64,000 nt of DNA from Meiothermus sp. Pnk-1 (lineage in GTDB: Bacteria > Deinococcota > Deinococci > Deinococcales > Thermaceae), in assembly GCF_003226535.1 (NCBI RefSeq), contig NZ_QKOB01000003.1:1-64000 (forward strand), written 5' to 3'. Below, in pieces: positions 1-11,515 of the stretch (positions are counted from its first letter, which is position 1; every line of letters starts with the position of its first letter). The position numbers and the translations under genes were made by a program. The notes beneath the pieces are model-generated. The model was given only the letters and a program-made list of their open reading frames with translations. It was not told the DNA's origin and did not search any database.

Positions 1-37
1 GTCGCACTCGGGCGAAAGCTCGAGTGAGGATTGAAAC
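1..37 (+). CRISPR. terminal CRISPR repeat at window edge
   Basis: The first 37 bases form one unit that starts GTCGCACTCGGGCG, has a CTCGAG-centred inverted segment and ends in GGATTGAAAC. Many type I repeats end in ATTGAAAC. No second copy follows within the next several hundred bases, so this is either the leader-distal last repeat of an array to the left of the window or a lone repeat. The ATTGAAAC end on the plus strand implies transcription from left to right. No cas gene is visible here. Confidence 0.7.
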
Positions 38-118
38 GCCCAGCGCCTCTTTCGCCGCCGGTAGGCGGGGTGGCGCGTCAGCGCTCTGTCCCAACAGGGG
101 ATCGCCCCAATTGGGGGC

Positions 119-143
119 GGGTCGGGCTTCCTCAGCCCGACCC
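119..143. terminator. strong hairpin between CRISPR end and esterase gene
   Basis: There is a perfect 10-bp stem (GGGTCGGGCT against AGCCCGACCC) with a 5-base loop. It lies between the CRISPR repeat and the 3' end of the minus-strand gene at 169. A 12-bp palindrome, CCCCAATTGGGG, sits just beside it at 105-116. There is no U tract on either strand, so it is a probable bidirectional terminator or mRNA end-stabilising hairpin rather than a classical intrinsic terminator. Confidence 0.45.
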
Positions 144-168
144 AGCCCGCTATATCGTTCGCAGTGGC

Positions 169-1425
169 CTAGCGCGGCGTCCCCACCCCCGGGCCTAAGG
201 CGAGGGGCTTGTCGAGCCTCAGCCAGATCATCTCGTTGTCGTCTTTGACGTTCTGGCCGCGCCCGCCGGTGCCGGGGTAGTTGTTGTCGTTGAGGACCAG
301 CAGCGTCCTCGCATCCAGCACCAGCACGTCCTCGATGGTCACGAAGGGGAAGCGGAAGACCCCACCCTTGGTGTAGGGGGTCAGGTTGGCGGGATCGGCG
401 ATGTTGAGCAGGTCCGCCACCAGCTCTTTGGCGAAGAAGCCCTGGGCGTCCTTCCGGCTCAGGTCGACCTTGTAGATGCGCTTGAACTGCGCCGCCTCTC
501 CGGTGGCCTGGTCGCGCTCGATGACCAGGTACTCGTTGTCATTGACCACGGTGAAATCGCCGATGGAGTTGGTAGGGGCCTCGAGCCGGTAATAACCCAG
601 CAGCCGGGTGAACCGCTGGCTGGCCAGGTCGAACTCGTGGATCCGCAGGCTGCCCGCCGGGTCACCGGCCACGGTCTTCTCCAGCAGGGCATAGAGCTTG
701 GTCTTACCCGGGTTGATGGCCAGGCCCTCGTACCCACCCGAGGAGGGCAGGTTGGCCAGGCTCATCTGGCCGGGCTGGGGGCTGGCGGCCAGGAGCGCAG
801 GGTGCTGCGGCGAGCGCACCAGGTCCTTGGCCGGATCCTTGCCCGGGGCGAAGTCGGGGGTGGGGTAGGGGGGCTCGAGCAGCTTTCCGCTGGCGTCGAA
901 GTGCAGCAGGAAGGGCCCGAATTCGTCCCCGATCCACAGCGTGCCGTCCTGGGCGATCACGAAGGACTCGATGTCGAAATCGAAACCGGTGAGGTTGCGC
1001 TCGGGGGTGAACTCGTTGACGATGAAGAAGGGAATTTTCTTGTCGGGGTCACGCAGTTGGATGAAACTATCCACCCGCACGGTGCCGCTGCCCCCTTGGG
1101 GGGTCTTGGGATCGGGGGTGATCTGGTAAATGCGCAGCAGATAGTCCGGGCTGTTGTACTTGGCGCCGTAGCCGTTGTCGGGCATTACCCAGTAGGCGCC
1201 GCGGGTGCCGGGGGCGAACTGGATGGCGCTGAAGCCCTGCACTGGCTGGCTCGGGTAGGGGGGGCTGGCCTTCTTGCTGCCGTCGGCGTTGAACTGCCCC
1301 GAGGCGGGGCCGGGGGCAAAGGTATCGGCGGGCAACACAGCGTAGCCCACCAGCTCGGTCCGGGGGACCGACTGGGTGAGGCCCAGACCCAGTGCCATCG
1401 CGAGCAGAGCCAAGGTTTTGTTCAT
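169..1425 (-). CDS. secreted esterase-like phytase family protein
   Basis: This protein of about 418 residues begins with a hydrophobic signal peptide (MNKTLALLAMALGLGLTQ). The rest matches the 'esterase-like activity of phytase' family: an N-terminal block with GFSAIQF and WVMPDNGYGAK, a central GFDFDIESF followed by GTLWIGDEFGPFLLHFD, then GGYEGLAI, and a C-terminal IEDVLVLDARTLLVLNDNNYP. The family is secreted and beta-propeller-like, and its substrate is poorly defined; it may release phosphate from organic esters. The ATG at 1425 is preferred over an upstream GTG because GGAGG lies 6 bases before it. The alkaline phosphatase at 8658 is the only other phosphate-related gene nearby. Family assignment is fairly sure, substrate unknown. 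Confidence 0.8.
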   Translation of the reverse strand: MNKTLALLAMALGLGLTQSVPRTELVGYAVLPADTFAPGPASGQFNADGSKKASPPYPSQPVQGFSAIQFAPGTRGAYWVMPDNGYGAKYNSPDYLLRIYQITPDPKTPQGGSGTVRVDSFIQLRDPDKKIPFFIVNEFTPERNLTGFDFDIESFVIAQDGTLWIGDEFGPFLLHFDASGKLLEPPYPTPDFAPGKDPAKDLVRSPQHPALLAASPQPGQMSLANLPSSGGYEGLAINPGKTKLYALLEKTVAGDPAGSLRIHEFDLASQRFTRLLGYYRLEAPTNSIGDFTVVNDNEYLVIERDQATGEAAQFKRIYKVDLSRKDAQGFFAKELVADLLNIADPANLTPYTKGGVFRFPFVTIEDVLVLDARTLLVLNDNNYPGTGGRGQNVKDDNEMIWLRLDKPLALGPGVGTPR

Positions 1426-1534
1426 CACTATCCTCCGGCACCCAGTCTGGAGGCGGAGTGTCAGCGAAGTTTTTCCGGGGCGCTTGAAGCCCCGGCGAGG
1501 GGTGTACTACCTTGGGCCTCGAGGAGGCACGGAC

Positions 1535-1975
1535 GTGTTCAGGATCCTGTGTTGGGCCTGCGGCCTGATCCTGGTTCTCGCGGCCTGTGTGCCAAACCGT
1601 TACCAGGCGACAGACCTGATCATCTCCCATCGCTATGCCCTGCTGGTTACCGACGGGGTTCTCCTCTATCAGTGGGAGGAGGGGACGGTGGAGAAGACCG
1701 AGCTGCGCTTCCCGCCGGACTCCCCCTTCCGGCCCCGAAGCCTGCAAGAGTTCGCCGAGCGCCTGCGCGCTCAGCTCGAGGCCCGGGGCTTTGCGCTGCG
1801 GTGTTTCACCCACAACCCGTTCCCCATTCTGGGCGGCCCGCAGTACACCCTGCGCCTGGCTCGAGGGGCCGAGGGGGTGGGGATCCACCTCAAACCCCTG
1901 GAGCCGGTGGACACCTACCGGGTAGAGGTCGCCCCCGCCGACCCCGACCCTCCCCTGAGCTGCCCGGCCCGCTGA
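1535..1975 (+). CDS. small putative lipoprotein
   Basis: This 146-residue protein starts at a GTG with GAGGAGG about 7 bases upstream. It opens with a short hydrophobic stretch ending in LAAC, a lipobox, so the mature protein is expected to be lipid-anchored on the cell surface. The rest is mixed polar sequence with a basic, helix-like central part (LQEFAERLRAQLEARG) and two cysteines that could pair. It is transcribed divergently from the phytase-like gene, and the two share about 110 bases of upstream DNA. I do not recognise a family. Translation could also begin upstream in the same frame, but only this start has both a ribosome site and a clean signal peptide. Confidence 0.6.
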   Translation: MFRILCWACGLILVLAACVPNRYQATDLIISHRYALLVTDGVLLYQWEEGTVEKTELRFPPDSPFRPRSLQEFAERLRAQLEARGFALRCFTHNPFPILGGPQYTLRLARGAEGVGIHLKPLEPVDTYRVEVAPADPDPPLSCPAR

Positions 1976-2206
1976 GCGCGGGGGGGGGCAAACCCCAACA
2001 CCCCGCCCCGTAAGGCGCGGTCATGGCGAGGGCGGCTTTTCCATGAAAAACAAGCCGGGGCAGCCCCCGTCAGGCTAGGGGCTTCCCCTCCTGTCCCACG
2101 GCTTGGGCGCCACACGAACTCCCTCCTGCGCCGCTGTGCGCATTTGCTTTTTTAACAGGATAGAACACCGCTTCCCGGCAGTTGCGAAATGCCCAGACGT
2201 CGCCTA

Positions 2207-2235
2207 TTGCGTTTAGAGCCGGGTTTTGATATAAA
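2207..2235 (+). promoter_or_regulatory. promoter of the deoR-sugar transporter operon
   Basis: A -35 box TTGCGT (2207-2212) and a -10 box TATAAA (2230-2235) are separated by exactly 17 bases. They lie about 40 bases before the DeoR start codon, which gives a leader of roughly 34 bases. The rest of the 1976-2275 gap is GC-rich and shows no gene. Confidence 0.6.
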
Positions 2236-2275
2236 AACTCAACGCACAACCGAAACCATCCGAACTTCGCTGTCT

Positions 2276-3151
2276 ATGAATTCCCGTGACCGCCTGCAGC
2301 GCATCCTCGAGCTCATCAATCGCCATGGCACCCTTACCAATGCCGCCCTGGCCCGCGCCCTCGAGGTTTCCACCATGACCGTGCGGCGGGATCTGGATGT
2401 GCTGGAGCGCCAGGGATACCTCCGCCGGGTGCACGGCGGAGCGCGAATGGTGGACGAGCTGGACGTGGGATACGGGCTGCGCCAGGGGCGCAACATAGGG
2501 GCCAAGCGGCGCATCGGGGCGCGGGCAGCCGAGTTCGTACAGAACGGAGAGACCATCTATCTCGACGCCGGCACCACCGCCATGGAGGTGGCCCGAGCCC
2601 TCAAGCGCCGCGCTCTCAACGGGGTCCGCGTGGTGACTCACGCGGTCAACATCGCCGCCGAACTCTCCGGCAGCCCCGACTTGGGGGTGCTGCAGGTAGG
2701 GGGCGAGCTGTTCTTGCAAACCTACTCGGCTACCGGGCCGCTTGCGCTCGAGACCATCCGCCGCTTCAGCTTTGACCGGCTGTTCCTCGCGGCGCAGGGG
2801 GTGGATCTGGCCGCTGGTCTCACCAACTCCTCGCTGCTGGAGGCAGAGGTCAAGCGCGCCGCCATCGCCGCCAGCCGTTGGGTGTGTCTGGTTTGCGACG
2901 CCTCCAAGTGGGGCCGGGTGACCTTCGCCCCCTGCGGCAGCCTCGAAGACATCGACGTTTTCGTTACCGATTCGCGGCTTCCCCAAGAAGCCCGAAGCGA
3001 CCTCGAGAAACTCGGACTGGAGGTGATCACGGTCTCCCTCCCGGGGAGAAAGGAAAAAAACCCGTCTACCCTGAACCCCTCGTCTAGACAGCACATCAAG
3101 GAGCACCCTCCCGGCCTGAGGGCTGGGGCATCCACGAAAGGAGTCCTGTGA
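2276..3151 (+). CDS. DeoR-family transcriptional regulator
   Basis: This 291-residue regulator has the DeoR N-terminal winged helix: MNSRDRLQRILELINRHG, then ALARALEVSTMTVRRDLDVL and the wing YLRRVHGGA. It is followed by a DeoRC sensor domain with the usual DAGTTAMEVA and VVTHAVNIA motifs, which binds a sugar phosphate in this family. An upstream in-frame start would only add a tail rich in polar residues, and 2276 matches the family's N terminus. Its stop codon overlaps the start of the substrate-binding protein gene, so it is cotranscribed with the importer and probably represses it. The C terminus runs about 30 residues past the usual family end. Confidence 0.9.
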   Translation: MNSRDRLQRILELINRHGTLTNAALARALEVSTMTVRRDLDVLERQGYLRRVHGGARMVDELDVGYGLRQGRNIGAKRRIGARAAEFVQNGETIYLDAGTTAMEVARALKRRALNGVRVVTHAVNIAAELSGSPDLGVLQVGGELFLQTYSATGPLALETIRRFSFDRLFLAAQGVDLAAGLTNSSLLEAEVKRAAIAASRWVCLVCDASKWGRVTFAPCGSLEDIDVFVTDSRLPQEARSDLEKLGLEVITVSLPGRKEKNPSTLNPSSRQHIKEHPPGLRAGASTKGVL

Positions 3152-4089
3152 AAAGCGTAAAACAAGGGCCTATCGCACTGGTCTTGGTCCTCGCCCTGGG
3201 GATGGCCCTGGGGCAGGGGCAGCAGCTGACCAAGGTGGCTACGAACCTGGGCTCGCTGGGAAACCCGTTTTTCGTCCGTATGGGCCAAGGGGTCACGGAC
3301 GCGGCCAAGAAGATCAACCCCAACGTTCAGGTTATCGTAGAGGCCGCCGATTACGACGTGGGCAAGCAGAGCGCGGCGATCGACAACTACATCGCTGCCG
3401 GGGTACAGATCCTGGTCCTCAACCCCGCCGACCCGCAGGCGCTGGTGCCCGCGGTCAAACGGGCCAAGGCCGCAGGCATGACGGTGGTCTCGGCAGACGT
3501 AGGCATCAAGGAAGGCGCCGATGCCATCATCACCTCCAACAACGTGCAGGCGGGCACCCTGGCCTGTCAGTTCATCGCGGATAGGCTCAAGGGCAAAGGC
3601 AACGTGGTCATCATCAACGGGCCGCCGGTCACCGCGGTCACCGACCGAGTGGCGGGATGCAAACAGGTCTTCGCCAAGTACCCCGGCATCAAGATCCTCT
3701 CCGACAACCAAAACGCGGGGGGTAGCCGCGACGGCGGTCTCAAGGTCATGACCGACCTGCTCACCGCCTTCCCCAAGATCGACGCCGTCTTTGCCATCAA
3801 CGATCCCACCGGCATCGGCGCGGAGCTGGCGATCCGCCAGGCCAAGCGGGAAAAGGAGATGTTCATCACCGCCGTCGACGGCTCGCCGGATGCGGTCAAA
3901 GCCCTCAAGGATCCCAACTCGATCTTCCTGGCCAGCTCGGCCCAAGACCCCTACACCATGGCCGCCCGGGCGCTGGAGATCGGCTGGGAGATCCGCACCG
4001 GCAAGATGAAGCCCCAGACCAAGCCCATCCTGATCCCGGTGCGGCTCATCACCAAGGAAAACGTGGCCAGCTACAAAGGTTGGGAATAG
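3148..4089 (+). CDS. sugar ABC transporter substrate-binding protein (RbsB-like)
   Basis: This 313-residue periplasmic binding protein begins at GTG, overlaps the deoR stop and has GGAG just upstream. It has a signal peptide (about residues 1-22) and then the type I periplasmic-binding fold of the ribose/galactose group. Recognisable pieces are [29 protein letters not shown], the hinge-region VVIINGPP and the [15 protein letters not shown] segment. It captures a monosaccharide outside the membrane for the RbsA/RbsC-like proteins encoded next. The exact sugar cannot be read from the sequence, and no sugar kinase or isomerase gene is linked. Ribose is only the default guess for the family. Confidence 0.9.
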   Translation: MKSVKQGPIALVLVLALGMALGQGQQLTKVATNLGSLGNPFFVRMGQGVTDAAKKINPNVQVIVEAADYDVGKQSAAIDNYIAAGVQILVLNPADPQALVPAVKRAKAAGMTVVSADVGIKEGADAIITSNNVQAGTLACQFIADRLKGKGNVVIINGPPVTAVTDRVAGCKQVFAKYPGIKILSDNQNAGGSRDGGLKVMTDLLTAFPKIDAVFAINDPTGIGAELAIRQAKREKEMFITAVDGSPDAVKALKDPNSIFLASSAQDPYTMAARALEIGWEIRTGKMKPQTKPILIPVRLITKENVASYKGWE

Positions 4090-4106
4090 CCCCCAAGCTT
4101 GGGGCT
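4088..4106 (+). terminator. intercistronic hairpin after the binding-protein gene
   Basis: AGCCCC and GGGGCT form a 6-bp GC-rich stem around a 7-base loop, starting inside the stop codon of the binding-protein gene. There is no U tract. A hairpin here would protect the 3' end of the upstream message and let the binding protein be made in excess over the ATPase and permease, as is common in such operons. Confidence 0.5.
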
Positions 4107-4159
4107 GCTGTGGTTTGCTGCCTGTAGACCGGCAGCCCCGCCCCATCAAGGGATTCCTC

Positions 4160-5719
4160 ATGTCCGCGGTAGACCATCCGACCAACCCTCGGGCCGGGGC
4201 TGACCAGCCCCCGGCCCTCGAGATGCTGCATATCTCCAAAGCCTTCCCCGGGGTGCAGGCCCTAAAGGATGTGAGCTTCATCGCCTTTGCCGGAGAGGTG
4301 CACGCCCTTATGGGCGAAAACGGGGCAGGGAAGAGCACGCTGATGAAGATCCTGGCCGGGGCCTATACCGCCGACAGCGGGGAGATCCGGGTGTTCGGGC
4401 AGCCGGTGCGCATTCACAACCCCCTGGACGCACGCCGGGCGGGCATCAACCTCATCTACCAAGAGCTCAACCTGGCCCGCAACCTCACCGTAGCGGAGAA
4501 CCTCTTCATGGGGGTGGAGCCCTCTCGCGGCGGCCTCATCGACCGAAAATCCATGTACGCCGCTGCCCGCGAGGTGCTTCAGCAGCTCGGGGCCTCCTTC
4601 ACCCCGGACACCCCGCTCGCGCGGCTGAGCATCGCCGAGGGACAGCTGGTGGAGATCGCCCGGGCTTTGCTGTTCAAGGGCCGGGTGCTGGTGATGGACG
4701 AGCCCACGGCCGCCCTCTCCGAGCGGGAGACCGAACATCTGTTCCGCTTGATCCACCGCCTGCGCAGCCAGGGCATCGCCATCGTGTACATCTCCCACCG
4801 CATGGCCGAGGTGTATGCCCTGGCAGACCGGCTCACGGTGCTGCGGGACGGCCAGCTCATCGGCACCCTTGAGAAGGACCAGATCAACGCCGAGCGGGTG
4901 GTGCAGATGATGGTAGGGAGGCCCGTACAGGACTTCTATCAGCACCGCACGGCGCGCAGCAAGGGGGAGGTGGTCCTGGAGGTACGGAACATCACCGACG
5001 GCGCGCGGATTTTGCCCTCCAGTTTTAGCGTGCGCGCAGGAGAGATCCTGGGGTTAGCCGGGCTGGTAGGAGCGGGCCGTACCGAGCTGGCCCGGCTCAT
5101 CTTTGGGGCGGATCGCAAGACGGGCGGTGAGGTGCGGATAAAGGGCCAAGCGGTGTCGATCCATACCCCTGCCGATGCCCTGGCGGCGGGTATTGGGTAT
5201 GTGCCGGAGAACCGCAAGGAGCAGGGGCTGTTCCTCGAGATGGCCTCCGGCGATAACATCGCCATGAACGTGCTGGCAAAGCATGCCCTGGCGGGGGTGT
5301 TAAATCCGGTGAGCATCGCGCAGATGGTGCGCCGGGCGATCCAGGACCTCTCCATCCGGGTGCCCAGCCCCGCCACCCGCGCCAAGAGCCTTTCGGGGGG
5401 CAACCAGCAGAAGCTGTTGCTGGCCCGCTGGCTGGCCATCGGCCCCAAAGTGCTGTTGCTGGATGAGCCGACCCGCGGGGTGGATGTGGGGGCGAAAGCT
5501 GAGATCTACCGTCTGATCGGCGAGCTCGCCGTTCAGGGGGTGGCCGTGGTGTTTATCTCTTCGGAGCTGCCGGAGATTGTGGGCATGAGTGACCGCGTGC
5601 TGGTGATGCGCGAAGGGCGCATTGTGGGCGAGCTCGACCCCGCTCGGGGGGACGTCATCAGCCAGGAGAACATCATGGCCTACGCCACGGGGGTGCGAGT
5701 CATGGAGGTCCAGCCTTGA
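4160..5719 (+). CDS. sugar ABC transporter ATP-binding protein (RbsA/MglA type)
   Basis: This protein of about 519 residues carries two tandem ATPase domains, as in RbsA and MglA. The first has Walker [10 protein letters not shown] and Walker [12 protein letters not shown]. The second has a degenerate Walker A region ([11 protein letters not shown]), a signature LSGGNQQK and Walker [12 protein letters not shown]. Degeneration of the second Walker A is normal in this subfamily. The ATG at 4160 has AGGGA 7 bases upstream and avoids a proline-rich extension in the longer frame. It energises sugar uptake with the permease, whose TTG start overlaps its stop. The family is clear, the sugar is not. 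Confidence 0.92.
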   Translation: MSAVDHPTNPRAGADQPPALEMLHISKAFPGVQALKDVSFIAFAGEVHALMGENGAGKSTLMKILAGAYTADSGEIRVFGQPVRIHNPLDARRAGINLIYQELNLARNLTVAENLFMGVEPSRGGLIDRKSMYAAAREVLQQLGASFTPDTPLARLSIAEGQLVEIARALLFKGRVLVMDEPTAALSERETEHLFRLIHRLRSQGIAIVYISHRMAEVYALADRLTVLRDGQLIGTLEKDQINAERVVQMMVGRPVQDFYQHRTARSKGEVVLEVRNITDGARILPSSFSVRAGEILGLAGLVGAGRTELARLIFGADRKTGGEVRIKGQAVSIHTPADALAAGIGYVPENRKEQGLFLEMASGDNIAMNVLAKHALAGVLNPVSIAQMVRRAIQDLSIRVPSPATRAKSLSGGNQQKLLLARWLAIGPKVLLLDEPTRGVDVGAKAEIYRLIGELAVQGVAVVFISSELPEIVGMSDRVLVMREGRIVGELDPARGDVISQENIMAYATGVRVMEVQP

Positions 5720-6684
5720 GTTCGGAAAATCCCGTTCGGCGTTCGGGTAAGGCCTGGCGCGGCGAAGTTCTGGGGGCGCTGGGTATCCTCCCGGTACTGC
5801 TGTTGATCTGCTTGGTCTTTGCCCTGCTCTCGGCCAACTTCGCCACGGCCAGCAACGCCATCAACGTCCTGCGCCAGGCCTCGATTAACGTGGTGCTGGC
5901 GGCGGGCATGACCTTCGTGATCCTCACCGCGGGGATTGACCTCTCGGTGGGGGCCATCCTGGGGGCCTCGGCGGTGGTGGCCTTGCAGGTCTCCCTGCTT
6001 CCTCAATGGGGTTGGGCGGCTATCCCGGCGGGGCTTATGGCCGGGCTGGTCTTCGGTCTGATCAACGGGCTGCTGATCGCCTACCTCAGGCTGTCTCCCT
6101 TTGTGGTGACCCTGGGGGCGTTCAGCGCGGTTCGAGGAGCGGCGTACCTGCTGGCCAACAACGGCCAGACGGTGATCAACTCCAACCTGGGTTTCGCCGC
6201 CATCGGCAACGACAGCTTCCTGGGGGTTCCCTGGCTGGTCTGGATCGCCCTCGCGGTGATCCTGGTGAGCTGGTTTATCCTGCGGCGCACGGTGTTGGGG
6301 GTTCACATCTACGCGGTGGGCGGCAACGAGCAAGCCGCCCGGCTCACCGGCATCAAGGTGCCCCAGGTGCTGCTGTTCGTCTACGCCTTCAGCGGCCTGT
6401 GTGCGGGCTTGGCCGGCGTGATGAGCGCCGCACGGCTCTACAGCGCCAACGGCATTCTTGGGACGGGGTACGAGCTGGACGCCATCGCCGCGGTGGTGCT
6501 AGGGGGGACCAGCCTGGCAGGGGGTGTGGGTTCGGTGGTTGGCACGGCGGTGGGGGCCATGATCATCGCGGTGCTCAACAACGGACTGACCATTCTGGGG
6601 GTCTCCTCGTTCTGGCAGCTGGTGGTCAAGGGGGTGGTCATCGTGATCGCGGTGGCGGTAGACCGCCTGCGCAGCTCGAGGTAG
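5716..6684 (+). CDS. sugar ABC transporter permease (RbsC type)
   Basis: This 322-residue integral membrane protein is of the RbsC/BPD_transp_2 family, with eight or more hydrophobic segments. It has the conserved [15 protein letters not shown] block near residues 70-80, and the motif [18 protein letters not shown] in the cytoplasmic loop that docks on the ATPase. It starts at TTG with GGAGGT 6 bases upstream, and the TTGA overlaps the stop of the ATPase gene, so translation is coupled. It forms the channel of the sugar importer encoded from 3148. The 146 bases after it hold no gene; they separate it from a convergent gene and show no clear terminator. Confidence 0.92.
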   Translation: MSSENPVRRSGKAWRGEVLGALGILPVLLLICLVFALLSANFATASNAINVLRQASINVVLAAGMTFVILTAGIDLSVGAILGASAVVALQVSLLPQWGWAAIPAGLMAGLVFGLINGLLIAYLRLSPFVVTLGAFSAVRGAAYLLANNGQTVINSNLGFAAIGNDSFLGVPWLVWIALAVILVSWFILRRTVLGVHIYAVGGNEQAARLTGIKVPQVLLFVYAFSGLCAGLAGVMSAARLYSANGILGTGYELDAIAAVVLGGTSLAGGVGSVVGTAVGAMIIAVLNNGLTILGVSSFWQLVVKGVVIVIAVAVDRLRSSR

Positions 6685-6830
6685 CCGTTCCACGAGGCGG
6701 CGGGCGGGCCGTGCGGCGGCAGAGGCGGGTGTGCTTCCCCCTCTGCGTGCCAGCGCGCCGGTGTCCTGACGCGAAACACAAGGGGATCGGGGGCGCTTCC
6801 GCGGCAGCGTACAGCCAGCTAGGGCGGGTC

Positions 6831-8257
<1,427 letters not shown>

Positions 8258-8286
8258 CGTGCGGATTGTGGCCCTGAAGCGCAGGG

Positions 8287-8576
8287 TTAGCCCCGATGGT
8301 AGGGCCTGGGCGGCCCCTGCGTCAAGGCGGAGGCGAAGCCGGGGTCCAGCCGGGCCAGGTAGGCGCGGAGGTTGGAGGCGGTGTTGTACAGGCGGGTGTA
8401 CTTGTCCGACTCGACGTCGAGGGCAAGGCGCGCTGGCGAAGCAGAGCTGGCCGCCGCGCCCCAGGGCCAGGCGCACCCCGCGGGTAGCGGCGCAGCTGTC
8501 GCTTGCGGGGACCGGGGCTCCCTGCGGTACAGCCCGCCAGCAGGGCAGCTACGGCTATTGCAGCGATCCGATGCAT
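8287..8576 (-). pseudogene. frameshifted small lipoprotein gene
   Basis: On the minus strand an ATG at 8576 opens MHRIAAIAVAALLAGCTAG, a lipoprotein signal with lipobox LAGC. The frame then turns into proline- and arginine-rich nonsense. Coding-like sequence continues in the other two frames: first VRLALGRGGQLCFAS, then LALDVESDKYTRLYN and NLRAYLARLDPGFASALTQ, ending at a TAA at 8287. Two net frame changes, near 8475 and near 8425, would rebuild one protein of about 95 residues. The gene is either decayed or the sequence has base-count errors. Function unknown. Confidence 0.5.
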
Positions 8577-8657
8577 CCTGCCGAAGGCCTTCGGGGGCGG
8601 TGCGGCTGACAATTCCCTGAGGGTTTTTACCTATGGTTTAGCCGGGAGGAAATTCCG

Positions 8658-10415
<1,758 letters not shown>

Positions 10416-10430
10416 CCCTCCGGAAGCCCC

Positions 10431-10853
10431 ATGCGCTGGATGCTGATCGCCCTGCTGGCTCTAGGGGGGCTGGGCCAGGCCCAAAGCCCCCTGGAGTTCG
10501 GCGAACTCTACAGCAAGACCACCATTCGCGGGGTGGAGTTCTCCCCCAAGCTCCAGGCCCTGGCCGGAAAACGGGTGGTGATGCAGGGCTGGATGGCCCC
10601 CCCGCTCAAGCCCAAGCTGGACTTTTTCGTGCTGACCAAGGCTCCGCTGGCCACCTGCCCGTTCTGCTCCACCGCCGCCGACTGGCCCCCCGACATCGTG
10701 CTGGTGATCATGCCGCCGGGGCGCAGCGCCGAGCCCACCACGAAGCGCATCCAGGTCACGGGGCGGCTCGAGGTGGGGATCAAGACCGATGAAGACACCG
10801 GTTTCGTGAGCCTGGTGCGCATCTACGCGGACGGGGTGGAGGAGGTGCGCTGA
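10431..10853 (+). CDS. secreted protein with a CPFC motif next to an ABC exporter
   Basis: This 140-residue protein has a clear signal peptide (MRWMLIALLALGGLGQAQ). Its core reads VVMQGWMAPPLKPKLDFFVLT, then ATCPFCSTAADWPPDIVLV, and ends in a beta-rich RIQVTGRLEVG / GFVSLVRIYADGVEEV. This resembles a family of secreted OB-like proteins (DUF3299-like) often found beside MacB/LolD-type transporters, but that match is from memory. The paired cysteines in CPFC could bind a metal or undergo redox chemistry. Its stop overlaps the ATG of the ATPase gene (TGATG), so the three genes form one operon, 10431-12711. Substrate and role are unknown. Confidence 0.7.
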   Translation: MRWMLIALLALGGLGQAQSPLEFGELYSKTTIRGVEFSPKLQALAGKRVVMQGWMAPPLKPKLDFFVLTKAPLATCPFCSTAADWPPDIVLVIMPPGRSAEPTTKRIQVTGRLEVGIKTDEDTGFVSLVRIYADGVEEVR

Positions 10854-11515
10854 TGGCCGAGGTGCGCCTGCGGGGGGTGCTGTGCCGCTTTGGCGAGGAC
10901 GTGGCGCTGCGCTTTGCGGACCTGGAGATCCCCTCCGGCGAGCAGGCGGTGCTGCTGGGGCCTTCGGGGAGCGGGAAGACCACGCTGCTCCACCTCCTGG
11001 CCGGCTTGCGCTGCCCAAGCGCGGGGGAGGTGTGGGTGGACGGGCGCAACCTGGCCACCCTGGGCGAGGCCCAGCGCGACGCCTACCGGCGGGAGCGGGT
11101 AGGGTACTTGTTTCAGGACTTCTACCTCATGGAGGGGTACACCGCGCTCGAGAACGTGCTCTTGGGGCTGGGCATCGCCGGGGTGCGCGGGGCGGCGGCG
11201 CTGCGCCAGGCCACCGAGATCCTGCGCGCGGTGGGGCTGGGGCACCGCCTCTCCCACCCCCCCAAGCGCCTTTCCACCGGGGAGCGGCAGCGGGTGGCCC
11301 TGGCCCGGGCGGTGGCCCACCGCCCCCGGCTCCTGCTGGCCGACGAGCCCACCGCCCACCTGGACCGCCCCCGGGCCGGGGAGGCGCTGGACCTGCTCAC
11401 CCAGACGGCCAGGGCCATCGGGGCCACCCTGGTGGTGGCCACCCATGACCCCTGGGTGATGGAGCGCTTCCCCCGCCGGGTGGAGCTTCAGCCCCTCACC
11501 GCGAGGGCCGCATGA
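10853..11515 (+). CDS. ABC transporter ATP-binding protein (LolD/MacB type)
   Basis: This 220-residue ATPase has Walker [19 protein letters not shown]-loop LFQDFYLMEGYTALENVLLG, signature [15 protein letters not shown] and Walker B LLLADEPTAHLD. The order and spacing match the LolD/MacB/FtsE group, whose members drive FtsX-like permeases that act mechanically on lipoproteins or cell-wall substrates rather than forming a classical channel. Signature residue T in place of the second G-preceding residue is common in this subgroup. The gene starts one base inside the stop of the CPFC protein gene and overlaps the permease gene by ATGA, so all three are translationally coupled. Confidence 0.9.
   Translation: MAEVRLRGVLCRFGEDVALRFADLEIPSGEQAVLLGPSGSGKTTLLHLLAGLRCPSAGEVWVDGRNLATLGEAQRDAYRRERVGYLFQDFYLMEGYTALENVLLGLGIAGVRGAAALRQATEILRAVGLGHRLSHPPKRLSTGERQRVALARAVAHRPRLLLADEPTAHLDRPRAGEALDLLTQTARAIGATLVVATHDPWVMERFPRRVELQPLTARAA

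Noticed and set aside
637-2013. Long plus-strand frame of 458 codons opposite the phytase-like gene
   Set aside because: It is the GC-rich antisense of a gene with a signal peptide and family motifs, has a low-complexity Gly/Ala/Val protein, and crosses the real lipoprotein gene in another frame.
2722-4338. Minus-strand frame of 538 codons opposite deoR and the sugar-binding protein gene
   Set aside because: It runs antisense across three well-supported genes and their junctions and contains no recognisable domain.
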